A stretch of 64,000 nucleotides of DNA, taken from positions 1-64,000 of the forward strand of contig JAIBCI010000005.1 of the NCBI GenBank assembly GCA_019694255.1, in the 5' to 3' direction. Below are positions 19,927 through 30,476 of the stretch, piece after piece. Source of the DNA: Saprospiraceae bacterium. GTDB taxonomy: Bacteria > Bacteroidota > Bacteroidia > Chitinophagales > Saprospiraceae. Within the stretch, counting starts at the first letter, position 1. Each line of letters begins with the position of its first letter. The position numbers and the translations under genes were made by a program. The notes beneath the pieces were generated by a model. The model was not told the DNA's origin. It made no database searches and saw only the letters and a list, made by a program, of their open reading frames with translations.

Positions 19927-22900
19927 ATGAAGTACCTGGTACTGCTGCTATTTCTTTGCCAAACATTATCCGGTCAGACTGATCGTCAACGACTGAAGTC
20001 AATAATTAGTGCCTTGGACCCTGCGTGGTCTGTTGCTGATATTTACATCCAGTCGGATTATTATGATGATATTCTGAAACTGCATCATTATTATTTTCTG
20101 GAAGAAAAAGATGGTCTTGCCATTTACCCGGAAGTAATGAGTATTCATTTGGATGTACAGGGTAATCCGGTTTATCAGCATATCCATGCGCCAACCTCTT
20201 TAGTCTTGGATAAGAAAGTTGATCAACCGATTGCTCAAGAAGTTTTGATCGGAAGATATCTGGCCATAAAAGGAATTGGTTCCAGGGTAATCGCAGACCC
20301 CACTGAGGGTCGCAAAGAATGGAGGGTTGCAAGTTACAGTGTAGATCATTTGCCGGGTTCAAGGATTCAGGCAGAAGATTGCTACTACGAATCAGTCGGC
20401 CGCATTGTGCGTGCCGTCAGACTTTATTCCGAAAATCTCGGGCCAGGCCAATGCACATTGGCATACCTCAGTGCTGCAAATGGAAAGCTTTTATATGAAA
20501 AGGACCTCGATTTGCACTGTGGACTTGAGATGCTTCCTTTAAGGCATGACAATTATTTGGAGTTGGTACCTTCGAACACATTGCCGTTTTCAAATTCCTG
20601 TTACAGAGTTTATCCTGTGCCGATTGAGTCCCCGTATCATGGAAATCGAAAACTTGAATTTTCACCCTGGCTCAAGGCATCGAATGCCAGTCCACTCGGT
20701 TGGCATAGTGATGGTCAGTATAATTATTATTCAAGTGAAGGAAATAATGTGGATGCCTATGAGGATATGGACGGAGACAATCAACCTACCGGCGGTGATC
20801 TTGCCAGGGCATATGGCGGCGCTGCACTAAACTTCGATTTTAACTATGATACAACCAACTCTCCTCCGCTCAATAAAAATGCTTCGATTACCAATTTGTT
20901 TTACTGGACCAATATCATGCATGATGTATGGTATCAATATGGATTTAATGAATCATCTGGTAATTTTCAATATAATAATTTTAACAAGGGAGGCCTCGAT
21001 CTGGATAACGTGATTGCAGAGGGACTTGACAACATCAACACATCCAGGAACAATGCCAATTTTTCTTGTCCACCGGATGGATATCCGGGGCGTCTTCAAA
21101 TGTATGTTTGGCAAGTGCCAACCTGGGATACAGTGCAGATCGAATCTCCGGTCTCTCTTCGTCTTGCAGCAGTCCATTCCGCAGTGAGTCCCAGCCTGCT
21201 TGCCCCTCTCAGTGGAGATGTTGTGCAGGTCAATGATGGTTCTGGTTATCCGCTGCAAGGTTGCAATCCATATATCAACGGTCCGCAGATCAATGGTAAA
21301 ATTGCATTGCTGGACCGCGGAATATGTAATTTGAACACAAAAATCACCATGGCACAAAATGCTGGAGCAATTGCCATGATCATTTGTAATGTAGATGACA
21401 ATCCTCCTTCTGTTATGGGGGGAATTTCCAGTGGTGTGGGCATACCCGTTGTCAATATTTCAAGGACTGACGGCAATCTCCTCAAAAGTTACCTCGGTCA
21501 GCAGCTCAAAGTAACGTTATGGCCATCCAGCGCTTATAAATTTCAAGCTGGAGGTAAAAAATTTCTTTTTAGTCGCGCAGCATTCGGTGCCAAGATTCCC
21601 ACTTCGCTCAATGCCACACTTACTTCTGTAATTGACCAGGGCGGAAATATTCATGATGCCTGCAATCCTATCATCAACAATCTCGCTGGACAAATTGCGC
21701 TGATTGAAGATGGTAACTGTGAAGTATCCTATAAAGCATATCAGGCACAACTGGCAGGCGCTGTGGCTGTGGTCATTGGTATGAATACATCAGGCTATCC
21801 GTATGTTCTTCCAGCGGGCAGTTACGGAAGTCTCGTCAGCATTCCGGTGATATGTATCTCTCAGAGCGACTACCAATATCTCCTCAATATAGCACCTTTA
21901 TCCGCCAGATTTAGCAATACGATTCCTCAGCTGATTGATGCTGACTTTGATGCCGGAATTGTTTCACACGAATATGCCCATGGCATCAGCATCAGGTTGA
22001 CTGGCGGCCCGAATAACAATGCCTGTCTGATTAACGCAGAACAAGCCGGTGAAGGTTGGAGCGATTATTTCGCACTTGCGATGACGATGAAACAAACAGA
22101 TCTGGCCTACCAAAACAGGGGAATCGGAACCTGGCCCAGTGCGCAGGGTAACAGTGGTGTGGGCATCAGACCGACACCATACAACGTAGACATGTCAGTT
22201 GATCCGGCAACTTATGGGATGCTGACGGATATCATAAAGATTAGCCAACCGCACGGGATAGGATATGTATGGTGCTCAATGATATGGGATATGACCTGGG
22301 CAATGATCAAACGATACGGATTTGAATCAGATATTTATAACGCCAGTTCGACAGCCGGAAATATCAAATCATTCCAGCTGGTCATGGCCGGTTTAAAAAT
22401 TCAGCCCTGCGGACCAGGGTTTGTGGATTCGCGCAATGCCATTCTGAAGGCAGATACTTTGTTATACAATGGTGCAAATGCCTGTCTGTTGTGGAATATA
22501 TTTGCACGCCGGGGACTCGGTTACAGTGCCAATCAGGGTAGTCCTAATTCCAGAGATGACGGAATTCAGGCATTTGACCTGCCGCCTTACTGCGCCAAAA
22601 TGAGTGAGACGGAACTATTTGGATCGTCCACCCTTGATCTCGATGAGATCCTGCTTGATGCAAAAGCAGTGGCTGAAGGCATTCAGCTGAATTGGTCAGT
22701 TTTTCTGACCAATAGGACCGAACGCACTTTAATTAAACGTTGGGATGAATCCGGTTCAGAAGCAGAAATTGAACTCAAACAAGCAAATAGCACCGCTTAT
22801 CTGGATCAAAATGTCAAAGCAGGCAAGACTTATCATTACCAGGTGCTGGCATATGATGACATTGGAACATGGCACAAAAGCAATAAAGCTAAAATAGGAT

Positions 22901-23157
22901 TTGTCCATCAGGGGGAATGGCAGTTAAGTCCTAATCCGGCACATGATGAAATTTGGATATTCAACCGTGATATAAACAATGAGTCGGTTGACATTCAATT
23001 ATTCGACGCACTGCAGCATCCTTTGTCTTCAAGCAGATTCTTCATCAGGAACGGTGACAAGATAAAAATTAATACTGCTGAACTTGCAGTTGGCCAATAT
23101 ATCATTTTGATCAGTGATGCAAACGGTGTGACGGTGCGTCTGTTTGTTAAAGTCTAA
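19927..23157 (+). CDS. Secreted M36 (fungalysin) metallopeptidase with two PA domains and T9SS domain
   Basis: 1,076 residues with a signal peptide (MKYLVLLLFLCQTLSGQ). The N-terminal ~200 residues look like a FTP-type propeptide. The catalytic domain carries HEYAHG (His681, Glu682, His685) and EGWSD with Glu709 as third zinc ligand, the arrangement of fungalysins. Two PA-like segments (about residues 395-535 and 540-660; GKIALLDRG and GQIALIEDG) sit within the catalytic region before HEXXH. A fibronectin-like stretch (about 905-990) precedes a T9SS sorting domain starting at LSPNPAHDE. It should be an extracellular or surface zinc protease. It lies 43 bp after the giant adhesin with no terminator between, so co-expression is likely; processing of that adhesin is an inference only. 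Confidence 0.92.
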   Translation: MKYLVLLLFLCQTLSGQTDRQRLKSIISALDPAWSVADIYIQSDYYDDILKLHHYYFLEEKDGLAIYPEVMSIHLDVQGNPVYQHIHAPTSLVLDKKVDQPIAQEVLIGRYLAIKGIGSRVIADPTEGRKEWRVASYSVDHLPGSRIQAEDCYYESVGRIVRAVRLYSENLGPGQCTLAYLSAANGKLLYEKDLDLHCGLEMLPLRHDNYLELVPSNTLPFSNSCYRVYPVPIESPYHGNRKLEFSPWLKASNASPLGWHSDGQYNYYSSEGNNVDAYEDMDGDNQPTGGDLARAYGGAALNFDFNYDTTNSPPLNKNASITNLFYWTNIMHDVWYQYGFNESSGNFQYNNFNKGGLDLDNVIAEGLDNINTSRNNANFSCPPDGYPGRLQMYVWQVPTWDTVQIESPVSLRLAAVHSAVSPSLLAPLSGDVVQVNDGSGYPLQGCNPYINGPQINGKIALLDRGICNLNTKITMAQNAGAIAMIICNVDDNPPSVMGGISSGVGIPVVNISRTDGNLLKSYLGQQLKVTLWPSSAYKFQAGGKKFLFSRAAFGAKIPTSLNATLTSVIDQGGNIHDACNPIINNLAGQIALIEDGNCEVSYKAYQAQLAGAVAVVIGMNTSGYPYVLPAGSYGSLVSIPVICISQSDYQYLLNIAPLSARFSNTIPQLIDADFDAGIVSHEYAHGISIRLTGGPNNNACLINAEQAGEGWSDYFALAMTMKQTDLAYQNRGIGTWPSAQGNSGVGIRPTPYNVDMSVDPATYGMLTDIIKISQPHGIGYVWCSMIWDMTWAMIKRYGFESDIYNASSTAGNIKSFQLVMAGLKIQPCGPGFVDSRNAILKADTLLYNGANACLLWNIFARRGLGYSANQGSPNSRDDGIQAFDLPPYCAKMSETELFGSSTLDLDEILLDAKAVAEGIQLNWSVFLTNRTERTLIKRWDESGSEAEIELKQANSTAYLDQNVKAGKTYHYQVLAYDDIGTWHKSNKAKIGFVHQGEWQLSPNPAHDEIWIFNRDINNESVDIQLFDALQHPLSSSRFFIRNGDKIKINTAELAVGQYIILISDANGVTVRLFVKV

Positions 23158-23427
23158 TCTTCAAAATTATCGAAATAAGTTGGAGAGGATTAAAATTGTC
23201 ATCGATCGAGTTATGATTTTATGCAAGATAGATTGCAATGTTCTCGATGATATGTACATGCATTCAATGCAAATGGATTATCACGAATCAGCGGAAATTG
23301 CGCTCAAATCAATGTGAGACTATATTCTTAGGACTTCTCGATTACTGATTTGTTGTGTACTTCGGTATTTAAAAATGGAGTCATGTCATCAGGTCTTCAA
23401 ATTGATGGAAATTGATATCTTCGCCTC

Positions 23428-24642
23428 ATGACAAGGGCGCTGTGGTTTATTTTCTTGACCGTATTTCTGGATGTAACAGGATTTGGATTGATTATACCAG
23501 TATTGCCACGGCTAATTCAGGAGCTTGGCCATGTGTCCATCAGTGAAGCATCACCAATCGGTGGCTGGATGGCCGCGTCTTACTCCATTATGTTATTTTT
23601 ATTTGCCCCGATCATGGGAGGGTTGAGCGACCAATTTGGTAGACGAACAGTTCTTATGCTGTGCCTGGCTGCATTTGGACTTGATTATATCATTCAGGCA
23701 TTAGCACCAAATCTTACCTGGTTATTTGCTGGAAGGATCATAGCGGGGATAACAGGTGCCACCTATTCCGTTGCTGGAGCTTATATTGCTGATGTTAGCA
23801 GTGCGGAGAAGCGTGCACAGAATTTCGGACTGATTGGTGCGGCATTTGGCTTAGGTTTTATCGTCGGCCCATTGCTCGGTGGCGTTCTTGCAGAATACGG
23901 ATTGAGAATTCCATTTTACGGTGCGGCAGTTCTGGTGTTTCTTAATTTCTTATTCGGATTTTTTGTACTGCCAGAATCACTCGCCGAATCCAATCGCCGC
24001 AAATTCGACTTTCGTCGTGCGAATCCATTCGGAACATTAAAAATTTTATTTCGCTTTCCAGTGATCAGGGAATTTACATTTGTTTTGTTTCTCACTTATA
24101 TGGCTCATTTCTGTCTTCAGGCAACATGGACTTATTATACGATTGAAAAATTTAAATGGAATGCAGCGATGATTGGGTATTCACTTGCAGCAGTAGGATT
24201 ATGTACTGCCATCGTGCAAGGTGGTCTTACCCGCATCCTATTGCCAAAAATGGGTACACGCAATGCGGTATATACTGGCATGGGTATGGTGACAGTTTGT
24301 TATATGGCCTATGCTTTTGCCCCCTTTGGCTGGGTCATGTTCGTGATTATGGTCCCTTTCTCCCTTGGAGGACTTGCGAGTGCTGCGATCCAGGGGTTGT
24401 TGTCCAATCAGATTCCGCCGGATGCACAGGGAGAACTGCAGGGTGGCATGACCAGCCTGATGAGTCTGACAGCGATACTGGGCCCTTTGTTGATGACCCG
24501 CATTTTTTACTATTTTACGCACCAGGGTGCGCCATTTTATTTTCCGGGTGCCCCATTTTTTGCAGCATCGGTGCTGTGTACCTGTGCTTTTGTATTGATG
24601 CTCAGGGCACTGAAAAGGGTGCCCGCTGAAAAAATTACCTGA
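23428..24642 (+). CDS. TetA-like MFS efflux transporter (DHA1 family)
   Basis: 404 residues with about 12 hydrophobic segments. The first helix (LDVTGFGLIIPVLP), the loop 2-3 motif A (GGLSDQFGRR) and the helix 5 motif C (GLGFIVGPLLGG) are those of the TCR/Tet group of drug:H+ antiporters. Chromosomal members in Bacteroidota usually have no proven drug, so tetracycline export should not be assumed. ATG 23428 follows TCTTCGCCTC closely, implying a short leader. The gap of 43 bp to the M1 peptidase suggests they may share a transcript; there is no obvious functional link. Confidence 0.85.
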   Translation: MTRALWFIFLTVFLDVTGFGLIIPVLPRLIQELGHVSISEASPIGGWMAASYSIMLFLFAPIMGGLSDQFGRRTVLMLCLAAFGLDYIIQALAPNLTWLFAGRIIAGITGATYSVAGAYIADVSSAEKRAQNFGLIGAAFGLGFIVGPLLGGVLAEYGLRIPFYGAAVLVFLNFLFGFFVLPESLAESNRRKFDFRRANPFGTLKILFRFPVIREFTFVLFLTYMAHFCLQATWTYYTIEKFKWNAAMIGYSLAAVGLCTAIVQGGLTRILLPKMGTRNAVYTGMGMVTVCYMAYAFAPFGWVMFVIMVPFSLGGLASAAIQGLLSNQIPPDAQGELQGGMTSLMSLTAILGPLLMTRIFYYFTHQGAPFYFPGAPFFAASVLCTCAFVLMLRALKRVPAEKIT

Positions 24643-24685
24643 TCAAGATTTATGCTACTTCTGCTCACAGAATAAAACAACTTCG

Positions 24686-27130
24686 ATGAAAAAAATACTG
24701 AGCTTTTTACCGCTAATTATGTTGTCGCTTCAGCTTTTCGCACAACCTGATTATCACCAGTTTGCCGGATGTCATAATGCACAGCTGTCCAGATTGCTCA
24801 ATCGTCCTCCACTGTCACCAGAGGAAGTTCTTTTAATGGAAAATTCGAACCGCCGGAGTGACTCTTTTGATATACTCAATTACTATATTCATCTAGATGT
24901 TACGCAAGTCGCACAAAAATCCATTTCAGCCCATACACAAGTTTCATTTCGCACAAAAATGGATAAGTTGCAGAGCATCACCCTCGACCTTAAAAAACTA
25001 ACGGTAGATTCGGTATTATTCGAAGGTCAGAAAGTCTATTATAATTATGATACAAGTATCACCGTTGTGTTTTTCGGACGCCCCTTGAATTCAGGATTTG
25101 ATGGTCTAGTTGATGTATATTACCATGGCATACCCCATAAGGATCCTGTGTGGGGCGGCGTTTATTTTGTTCCGAACTATATTTATAATCTCGGTATTGG
25201 TCTGAGTACGACGCCTCCCAATTTTGGGAAAGTGTGGTTTCCATGTTTCGATAATTTTGTAGAAAGGACAACCTATGATTATGAAGTGACTTCACAATCA
25301 CCGGGCAGGGCATATTGCGTAGGCCATTTTGTAAAAGAGGATAGCCTCGATAATGGAAAGATCCGCAGGACTTACCGCATGGACAATCAGATCCCGACAT
25401 ATCTTTCCAGTTTTGCGGTCTCAGATTATGTCGTGGACCGTAGTCTGACGACTTCACTTGCCAACCCGGATCTGCCGATAGACCTGATCGCCCGGCCTGC
25501 AGACCTGGCCATGATGCGTTCACAGTTTGCCAAAATACCGGATGCTTTGGATGCTTTTGAGTATTGGTTCGGGCCGTATCGTTTTGAACGAATCGGTTTT
25601 GTTGCAACGACTGTTGGTGCGATGGAACATCCAACCAATACCGCTTATCCAATTTCAACCGTCACTGCAGGAAGCCTTACAGACAATGAATTGTTATATT
25701 CACACGAATTTGGTCACCAGTGGTGGGGCAATCTGACCACCCTTGATGATGCCCGGGACATGTGGATCAAGGAAGGCAATGCAGAGTATTCTTCGCATTT
25801 GTTTTTGGAATATGCCTACGGGCACCGGAGGTTTCTATCGAAGGTCAGGGATAATTTATCGGATATTATTTTTAACGCACACGTCAATGATGGTGATTAC
25901 CTGCCATTGTCACCGATGCCCTACGAACACACCTACGGAACCCATACTTACCGCAAAGGTGCGGCCATGATCCATAACCTTCGCGGATACCTTGGCGATT
26001 CATTGTACCGAAGTGTATGCCATACTATTTTTGATAGTCTTACGGGCAAAAGCATGAATGCATACCAGTTTCGGGACTTTATTAACCGAAACTCTCCGGT
26101 CTCCGTAACCAATTACTTCGATGATTATATTTTCAATCGCGGTTACACCGGATTTTATGTGGACAGTTTTTTACCCAGTCCCATTCTGAGCCGAAATATT
26201 TATTTTCTTAAAGTCAATCAGAAATTACATCACGCAGATCACTTGTGCCATGATGTGCCTCTGGTAGTCAGTGCATACGATGAGCATTTTAACCGTATTG
26301 AAAAAAAGATTCATGTTGATGGCGCGCAGACCTGGGTTGAGGTCGAATTTCCGATTGCCTTTCAGCCAGTCTTTTTTCTTTTAAATGATGACCAGCAGTT
26401 GAATTATGCTGCACTGCAGGATAATGGATATTTTAATAGTACTGGATCACTGGCATTGGTAGGTTCCGGAATGACGCCATCCATAACACAAATTGGCGAT
26501 ACCGCTTTTATTAATATTGTTCATCATCTGGTAGGTCCAAGCGAAGGTACCCGAAGCAAAAATGTACTCCGGATTTCTCCCACACATTTCTGGCAGGTCA
26601 GCGCCATCGCCAAAAGTAGCTTAAAGTTAGCTGGCAGAGTAGATTATAACGGTTCTTCAGAAAGTGGGCTGGATTACGAAATTCTGAAAGCCGGTGAAGA
26701 CAGTGTGATTCTGGTCTATCGCAAGGATTTTACGGAGCCATGGCGCGAATACCGGCCATCAACGAAGATCAAAGTTACGCCCAACGACCGCCGCGGATTT
26801 ATTCGCCTTGATGAAATGATCCCTGGAGAATATGCGCTGGCGTATGGATATTCCTCCGCTGTGCAGACCAGCAATCCTGTATTGTCTGATATCAGTGTTT
26901 ATCCTAATCCGGCCTGCGATTATATTGTATGTGTCATGCCTGACCAGGATCTTTACAAATACGAAGTGTACAATTCAACCGGGATCATGATTACGCATGG
27001 GCAAGTTGAGAATCCAGCGCAAACAATGCGAATTCAGCTCCCTCAAGTACCAGAAGGAGAATATTATTTGGTGATCTCGGGTCAGCTTCATCAGGGTGTT
27101 GCAGAACAAAAACTGGTCATCGCTCACTAA
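24686..27130 (+). CDS. Secreted M1-family zinc aminopeptidase with T9SS domain
   Basis: 814 residues with signal peptide (MKKILSFLPLIMLSLQLFAQ). The M1 catalytic domain shows HEFGHQWWGN (His340, Glu341, His344) and the third zinc ligand Glu363 in KEGNAEY, exactly 18 residues later. The substrate-recognition motif is GAMEH (311-315) in place of GAMEN. The C-terminal ~80 residues (from VYPNPACDY) are a T9SS type-A sorting domain ending KLVIAH. Such secreted M1 enzymes trim N-terminal residues of peptides outside the cell. Activity is inferred; the Asn-to-His change in the exopeptidase motif might alter N-terminal amine recognition. Confidence 0.9.
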   Translation: MKKILSFLPLIMLSLQLFAQPDYHQFAGCHNAQLSRLLNRPPLSPEEVLLMENSNRRSDSFDILNYYIHLDVTQVAQKSISAHTQVSFRTKMDKLQSITLDLKKLTVDSVLFEGQKVYYNYDTSITVVFFGRPLNSGFDGLVDVYYHGIPHKDPVWGGVYFVPNYIYNLGIGLSTTPPNFGKVWFPCFDNFVERTTYDYEVTSQSPGRAYCVGHFVKEDSLDNGKIRRTYRMDNQIPTYLSSFAVSDYVVDRSLTTSLANPDLPIDLIARPADLAMMRSQFAKIPDALDAFEYWFGPYRFERIGFVATTVGAMEHPTNTAYPISTVTAGSLTDNELLYSHEFGHQWWGNLTTLDDARDMWIKEGNAEYSSHLFLEYAYGHRRFLSKVRDNLSDIIFNAHVNDGDYLPLSPMPYEHTYGTHTYRKGAAMIHNLRGYLGDSLYRSVCHTIFDSLTGKSMNAYQFRDFINRNSPVSVTNYFDDYIFNRGYTGFYVDSFLPSPILSRNIYFLKVNQKLHHADHLCHDVPLVVSAYDEHFNRIEKKIHVDGAQTWVEVEFPIAFQPVFFLLNDDQQLNYAALQDNGYFNSTGSLALVGSGMTPSITQIGDTAFINIVHHLVGPSEGTRSKNVLRISPTHFWQVSAIAKSSLKLAGRVDYNGSSESGLDYEILKAGEDSVILVYRKDFTEPWREYRPSTKIKVTPNDRRGFIRLDEMIPGEYALAYGYSSAVQTSNPVLSDISVYPNPACDYIVCVMPDQDLYKYEVYNSTGIMITHGQVENPAQTMRIQLPQVPEGEYYLVISGQLHQGVAEQKLVIAH

Positions 27131-27296
27131 GTTAAAACGCTAAAATCCCGACATACCTGCAAAGGCTTTGAAGATTAATGCTTCTTCCGATTGTCAAAGG
27201 GCCGTCCTGCAACTTCATTGGTCGAAGAATTGTGTGATTCGGTCGAACACCTGAACAAATGACATAGGGCAATGTTAGTTGTCCATAGTCCGCCGT

Positions 27297-28541
27297 ATGG
27301 TTCCTGTGTTTATGATTTTTGTGTTGTGCATCCTGTTTGCGATCGACCTGTATACGTTTCAGGGGTTCAGATTGCTGATCGCCGGCGCCTCGTATAAGTT
27401 TATGGTTTATGCCTACTGGATGATCAGTATCCTGCTGCCGCTGGCATTTATCATTTTTATGGCGCGAAACCGCTATCAGCATCAACTTCCGGGAGTAGGA
27501 GTCTTCATTGGAAACCTTTGGCTGATCCTGTTGGTCAGCAAATTGGTTTTCATCGTTTTTCTGTTGATGGAGGACATCAGCAGGGTATCTGGTTTCCTGT
27601 TTGGTAAAATTTCAGGTCTTGTTGATTCATCCAAAGCAACAGATTCAGTGTCCATTGCCTCCCGAAGAAAATTTATCAGTCAGGTAGCGTTAGGGATTGC
27701 TTCGCTGCCTTTTGCATCACTCATCTACGGCGTGGTGGCCGGGAGATTTAATTACAAAATTCATCGGCTGACGCTCAACTTCCCGGATCTTCCGCAAGCC
27801 TTCGATGGATTTAAAATTACGCAGATATCCGATGTTCATTCAGGTAGTTTTGATTCAAAGGAAGGTGTGATCAAAGGCCTCGAAATGATTAAATCATTGG
27901 ACAGCGATCTGCTCGTTTTTACGGGTGACCTTGTCAATACATTTTCGGAAGAATTTGATCCGTGGATTGTTGAATTTAAAAAACTACGCGCACCTTATGG
28001 TCAGTTTTCAATTCTGGGGAATCATGATTATGGCGAGTATGCCGAATGGAAAAGCCAGGACGAAAAGCAAAGCAATTTTGAACGCATCAAAGCACATCAC
28101 GACAGTATAGGGTTTCGACTAATGCTAGATGAATCTGTCCGTATTGAAAAAGACGGTGAGCACATTCAATTGCTTGGAGTCGAAAACTGGGGTCAGGGAT
28201 TCGGTCAGCGCGGTAATCTTGCCAAGGCGCTCAACGGTGTCGGAGAAGGAGATTTTAAAATACTGTTGTCACATGACCCGACACACTGGGAGTATCAGGT
28301 TAAAAAACATCCTCAGCAAATTCATCTTACCCTGAGCGGCCATACGCACGGCATGCAAATGGGCGTGGAAATCCCCGGATTCCGGTGGAGCCCGGCGCAA
28401 TATCGCTACCCCAAGTGGGCAGGCCATTATGAAGAAAATGATCGTCACCTTTACATCAACAGAGGATTTGGTGTACTTGGATTTCGAGGAAGAGCCGGAA
28501 TATGGCCGGAGATCACGCAGATCGAGTTGCGGAAAGCATAA
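27297..28541 (+). CDS. Membrane-anchored calcineurin-like metallophosphoesterase
   Basis: 414 residues from ATG 27297 (a TTG at 27279 would add six). The first ~110 residues hold about four hydrophobic segments. The catalytic domain carries the full metallophosphoesterase set: SDVHSG (Asp179), GDLVN, GNHDYG (His243), LLSHDP and GHTHG (His349, His351), giving two metal sites. It resembles the YkuE/YaeI-type membrane phosphoesterases, some of which act on lipid head groups; the substrate here is unknown. It is followed 86 bp later by the ABC exporter in the same direction. Confidence 0.85.
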   Translation: MVPVFMIFVLCILFAIDLYTFQGFRLLIAGASYKFMVYAYWMISILLPLAFIIFMARNRYQHQLPGVGVFIGNLWLILLVSKLVFIVFLLMEDISRVSGFLFGKISGLVDSSKATDSVSIASRRKFISQVALGIASLPFASLIYGVVAGRFNYKIHRLTLNFPDLPQAFDGFKITQISDVHSGSFDSKEGVIKGLEMIKSLDSDLLVFTGDLVNTFSEEFDPWIVEFKKLRAPYGQFSILGNHDYGEYAEWKSQDEKQSNFERIKAHHDSIGFRLMLDESVRIEKDGEHIQLLGVENWGQGFGQRGNLAKALNGVGEGDFKILLSHDPTHWEYQVKKHPQQIHLTLSGHTHGMQMGVEIPGFRWSPAQYRYPKWAGHYEENDRHLYINRGFGVLGFRGRAGIWPEITQIELRKA

Positions 28542-28627
28542 ATATAGTTTTCGATGCCGAAACATGCAGATGTTACATCACGGCAACATAAAAACCGGAA
28601 TGAACCTCATTCCACAAATTAAATTGA

Positions 28628-30442
28628 ATGGCTGAAAGAGCAAAAATCAGCAAGGAAGGATTACTCAGCGCATACCGCATCCTTCGATTTATCAAACCAT
28701 ACAAATGGTCATTTATTCTGGGCATGCTGTGCCTCGTAATTTCAAGTTCGATGTTCATGATCTTCCCCGCAGCCGCTGGTGAAATGGCGAACACAGCCAT
28801 CGGTAAGGGAAAATGGAACGTTTCCGTGCGCGAATTTGGATTGCTTTTTTTGATCATTCTCGTCGTACAAGGGATACTGTCCTATTTGCGCACTGTATTC
28901 TTTGCAACGGTGAGTGAGAAGGGTGTCGCGGATGTTCGTACTGAATTGTACAGGAAAATTATCACGCAGAACATGGAATTCTATGAGAGCCGTCGGGTAG
29001 GTGAACTGACGAGCAGACTTACCGCAGATGTAGAACAATTGCAAAGCGCATTTAGTATAACTTTGGCTGAATTTATCCGTCAGATTGTTATTCTGGTGAT
29101 AGGCCTTGTGGTCATTGCGTGGATGACGCCGCATCTTGCGCTGATCATGATGCTCACTTTTCCGGTGATCGTTATTAGCTCAGTTCTGTTTGGAAGATAC
29201 ATCCGGTCACTATCCAAAAAGCGTCAGGATAGTCTTGCGGAGACCAACATTATTGTTGAAGAGAGCTTACAGTCATTTCCCACACTCAAGGCTTTTGCCA
29301 ATGAGAAGTTTGAGATTGGAAGGTTTACGAAGAGCATCGGACATATGGTCGATATATCGATGAATTATGCCCGTATGCGCGGCTTGTTTTTTATATTTAT
29401 TATTACTGTTCTTTTCGGAGGCTTGTTTTTTATACTATGGCGCGGTGCACTTCTCGTGCAGAGCGGCGAAATGGCTGCAGGTGATCTGTTTTCATTTATC
29501 GTATACACGGGTATCATTGGTGGAGCGATCGCCGGGATCGGTAATTTGTATAGTACGCTTGCCGGGTCAATCGGAGCTACAGAACGTATTCAGGAGATTT
29601 TGGACAAGGAATCAGAAGTAGATCCAGAACATGCAGCACAAACCGAAAGATTGCGATTGCAGGGTGAGATCGAATTCAAAAACTTGAGTTTTTCTTATCC
29701 GGCAAGACCAGATGTAGAAGTGCTGAAACAAATCACTCTCAAAATAAAAAAAGGACAGCGTATTGCCCTCGTTGGAAGCAGCGGCGCCGGCAAATCTACC
29801 ATCGTAAGTCTTTTGATGAGATTTTATTCGATTCGAAATGGCGACATACTTGTTGATGGGCACAACATCGAGTCTTATGATCTTACCGCTTTTCGGAAAA
29901 ATATTGCGGTGGTGCCACAGGAGATTTTGTTATTTGGAGGAACCATCCGAGAAAATATCTTGTATGGTGCTCCGCATGCCAGTGAAGAGCAGGTATTGGC
30001 TGCAGCGATACAAAGTAATGCGATGAATTTTATCAACAGCTTTCCCGATAAGATGGATACGATTGTTGGTGAACGCGGCATCAAACTCAGCGGTGGGCAA
30101 CGACAGCGAATTGCAATTGCCAGAGCCATTCTCAGAGATCCTTCGATACTGATTCTCGACGAAGCCACATCTTCGCTCGATGCAGAATCAGAGCGGACCG
30201 TACAGGAAGCCCTGGATCATCTGATGAAAGAAAGAACCTCGATTATCATCGCTCACCGTTTGTCGACTATCCGTGAAGCGGATTGCATCTATGTATTGCG
30301 CGGAGGCGAAATCGTGGAATATGGAACCCATGAAGAACTGGTGCGGGATCCCGAAGGATTCTATCACCATCTGATCAGCCTGCAACTCGAAAACGATTCT
30401 AAACCTTCAGTCAATGGATCAGCCGAATTGGTCAGAGAATAA
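28628..30442 (+). CDS. ABC exporter half-transporter (MsbA-like, fused permease and ATPase)
   Basis: 604 residues. The first ~330 form an ABC transmembrane type-1 domain with six hydrophobic helices. The ATPase domain has Walker A GSSGAGKST (383-391, Lys389), signature LSGGQ (487-491), Walker B ILILDEATSSLD and the H-loop IIAHRL. It works as a homodimer exporting lipids, drugs or peptides; sequence alone does not choose. An MsbA lipid-A flippase role is possible but there are many paralogues in these genomes. A 16-bp palindrome follows 35 bp after the stop. Confidence 0.9.
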   Translation: MAERAKISKEGLLSAYRILRFIKPYKWSFILGMLCLVISSSMFMIFPAAAGEMANTAIGKGKWNVSVREFGLLFLIILVVQGILSYLRTVFFATVSEKGVADVRTELYRKIITQNMEFYESRRVGELTSRLTADVEQLQSAFSITLAEFIRQIVILVIGLVVIAWMTPHLALIMMLTFPVIVISSVLFGRYIRSLSKKRQDSLAETNIIVEESLQSFPTLKAFANEKFEIGRFTKSIGHMVDISMNYARMRGLFFIFIITVLFGGLFFILWRGALLVQSGEMAAGDLFSFIVYTGIIGGAIAGIGNLYSTLAGSIGATERIQEILDKESEVDPEHAAQTERLRLQGEIEFKNLSFSYPARPDVEVLKQITLKIKKGQRIALVGSSGAGKSTIVSLLMRFYSIRNGDILVDGHNIESYDLTAFRKNIAVVPQEILLFGGTIRENILYGAPHASEEQVLAAAIQSNAMNFINSFPDKMDTIVGERGIKLSGGQRQRIAIARAILRDPSILILDEATSSLDAESERTVQEALDHLMKERTSIIIAHRLSTIREADCIYVLRGGEIVEYGTHEELVRDPEGFYHHLISLQLENDSKPSVNGSAELVRE

Positions 30443-30476
30443 CATGTCGAGGCTTTAGACGAGCGCTGATACTGTC

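Noticed and set aside
23428..24642. TetA-like pump as an acquired tetracycline-resistance gene
   Set aside because: No mobile-element signatures, no tetR-like gene, and base use like the neighbours; chromosomal TetA-like pumps are common in this phylum.
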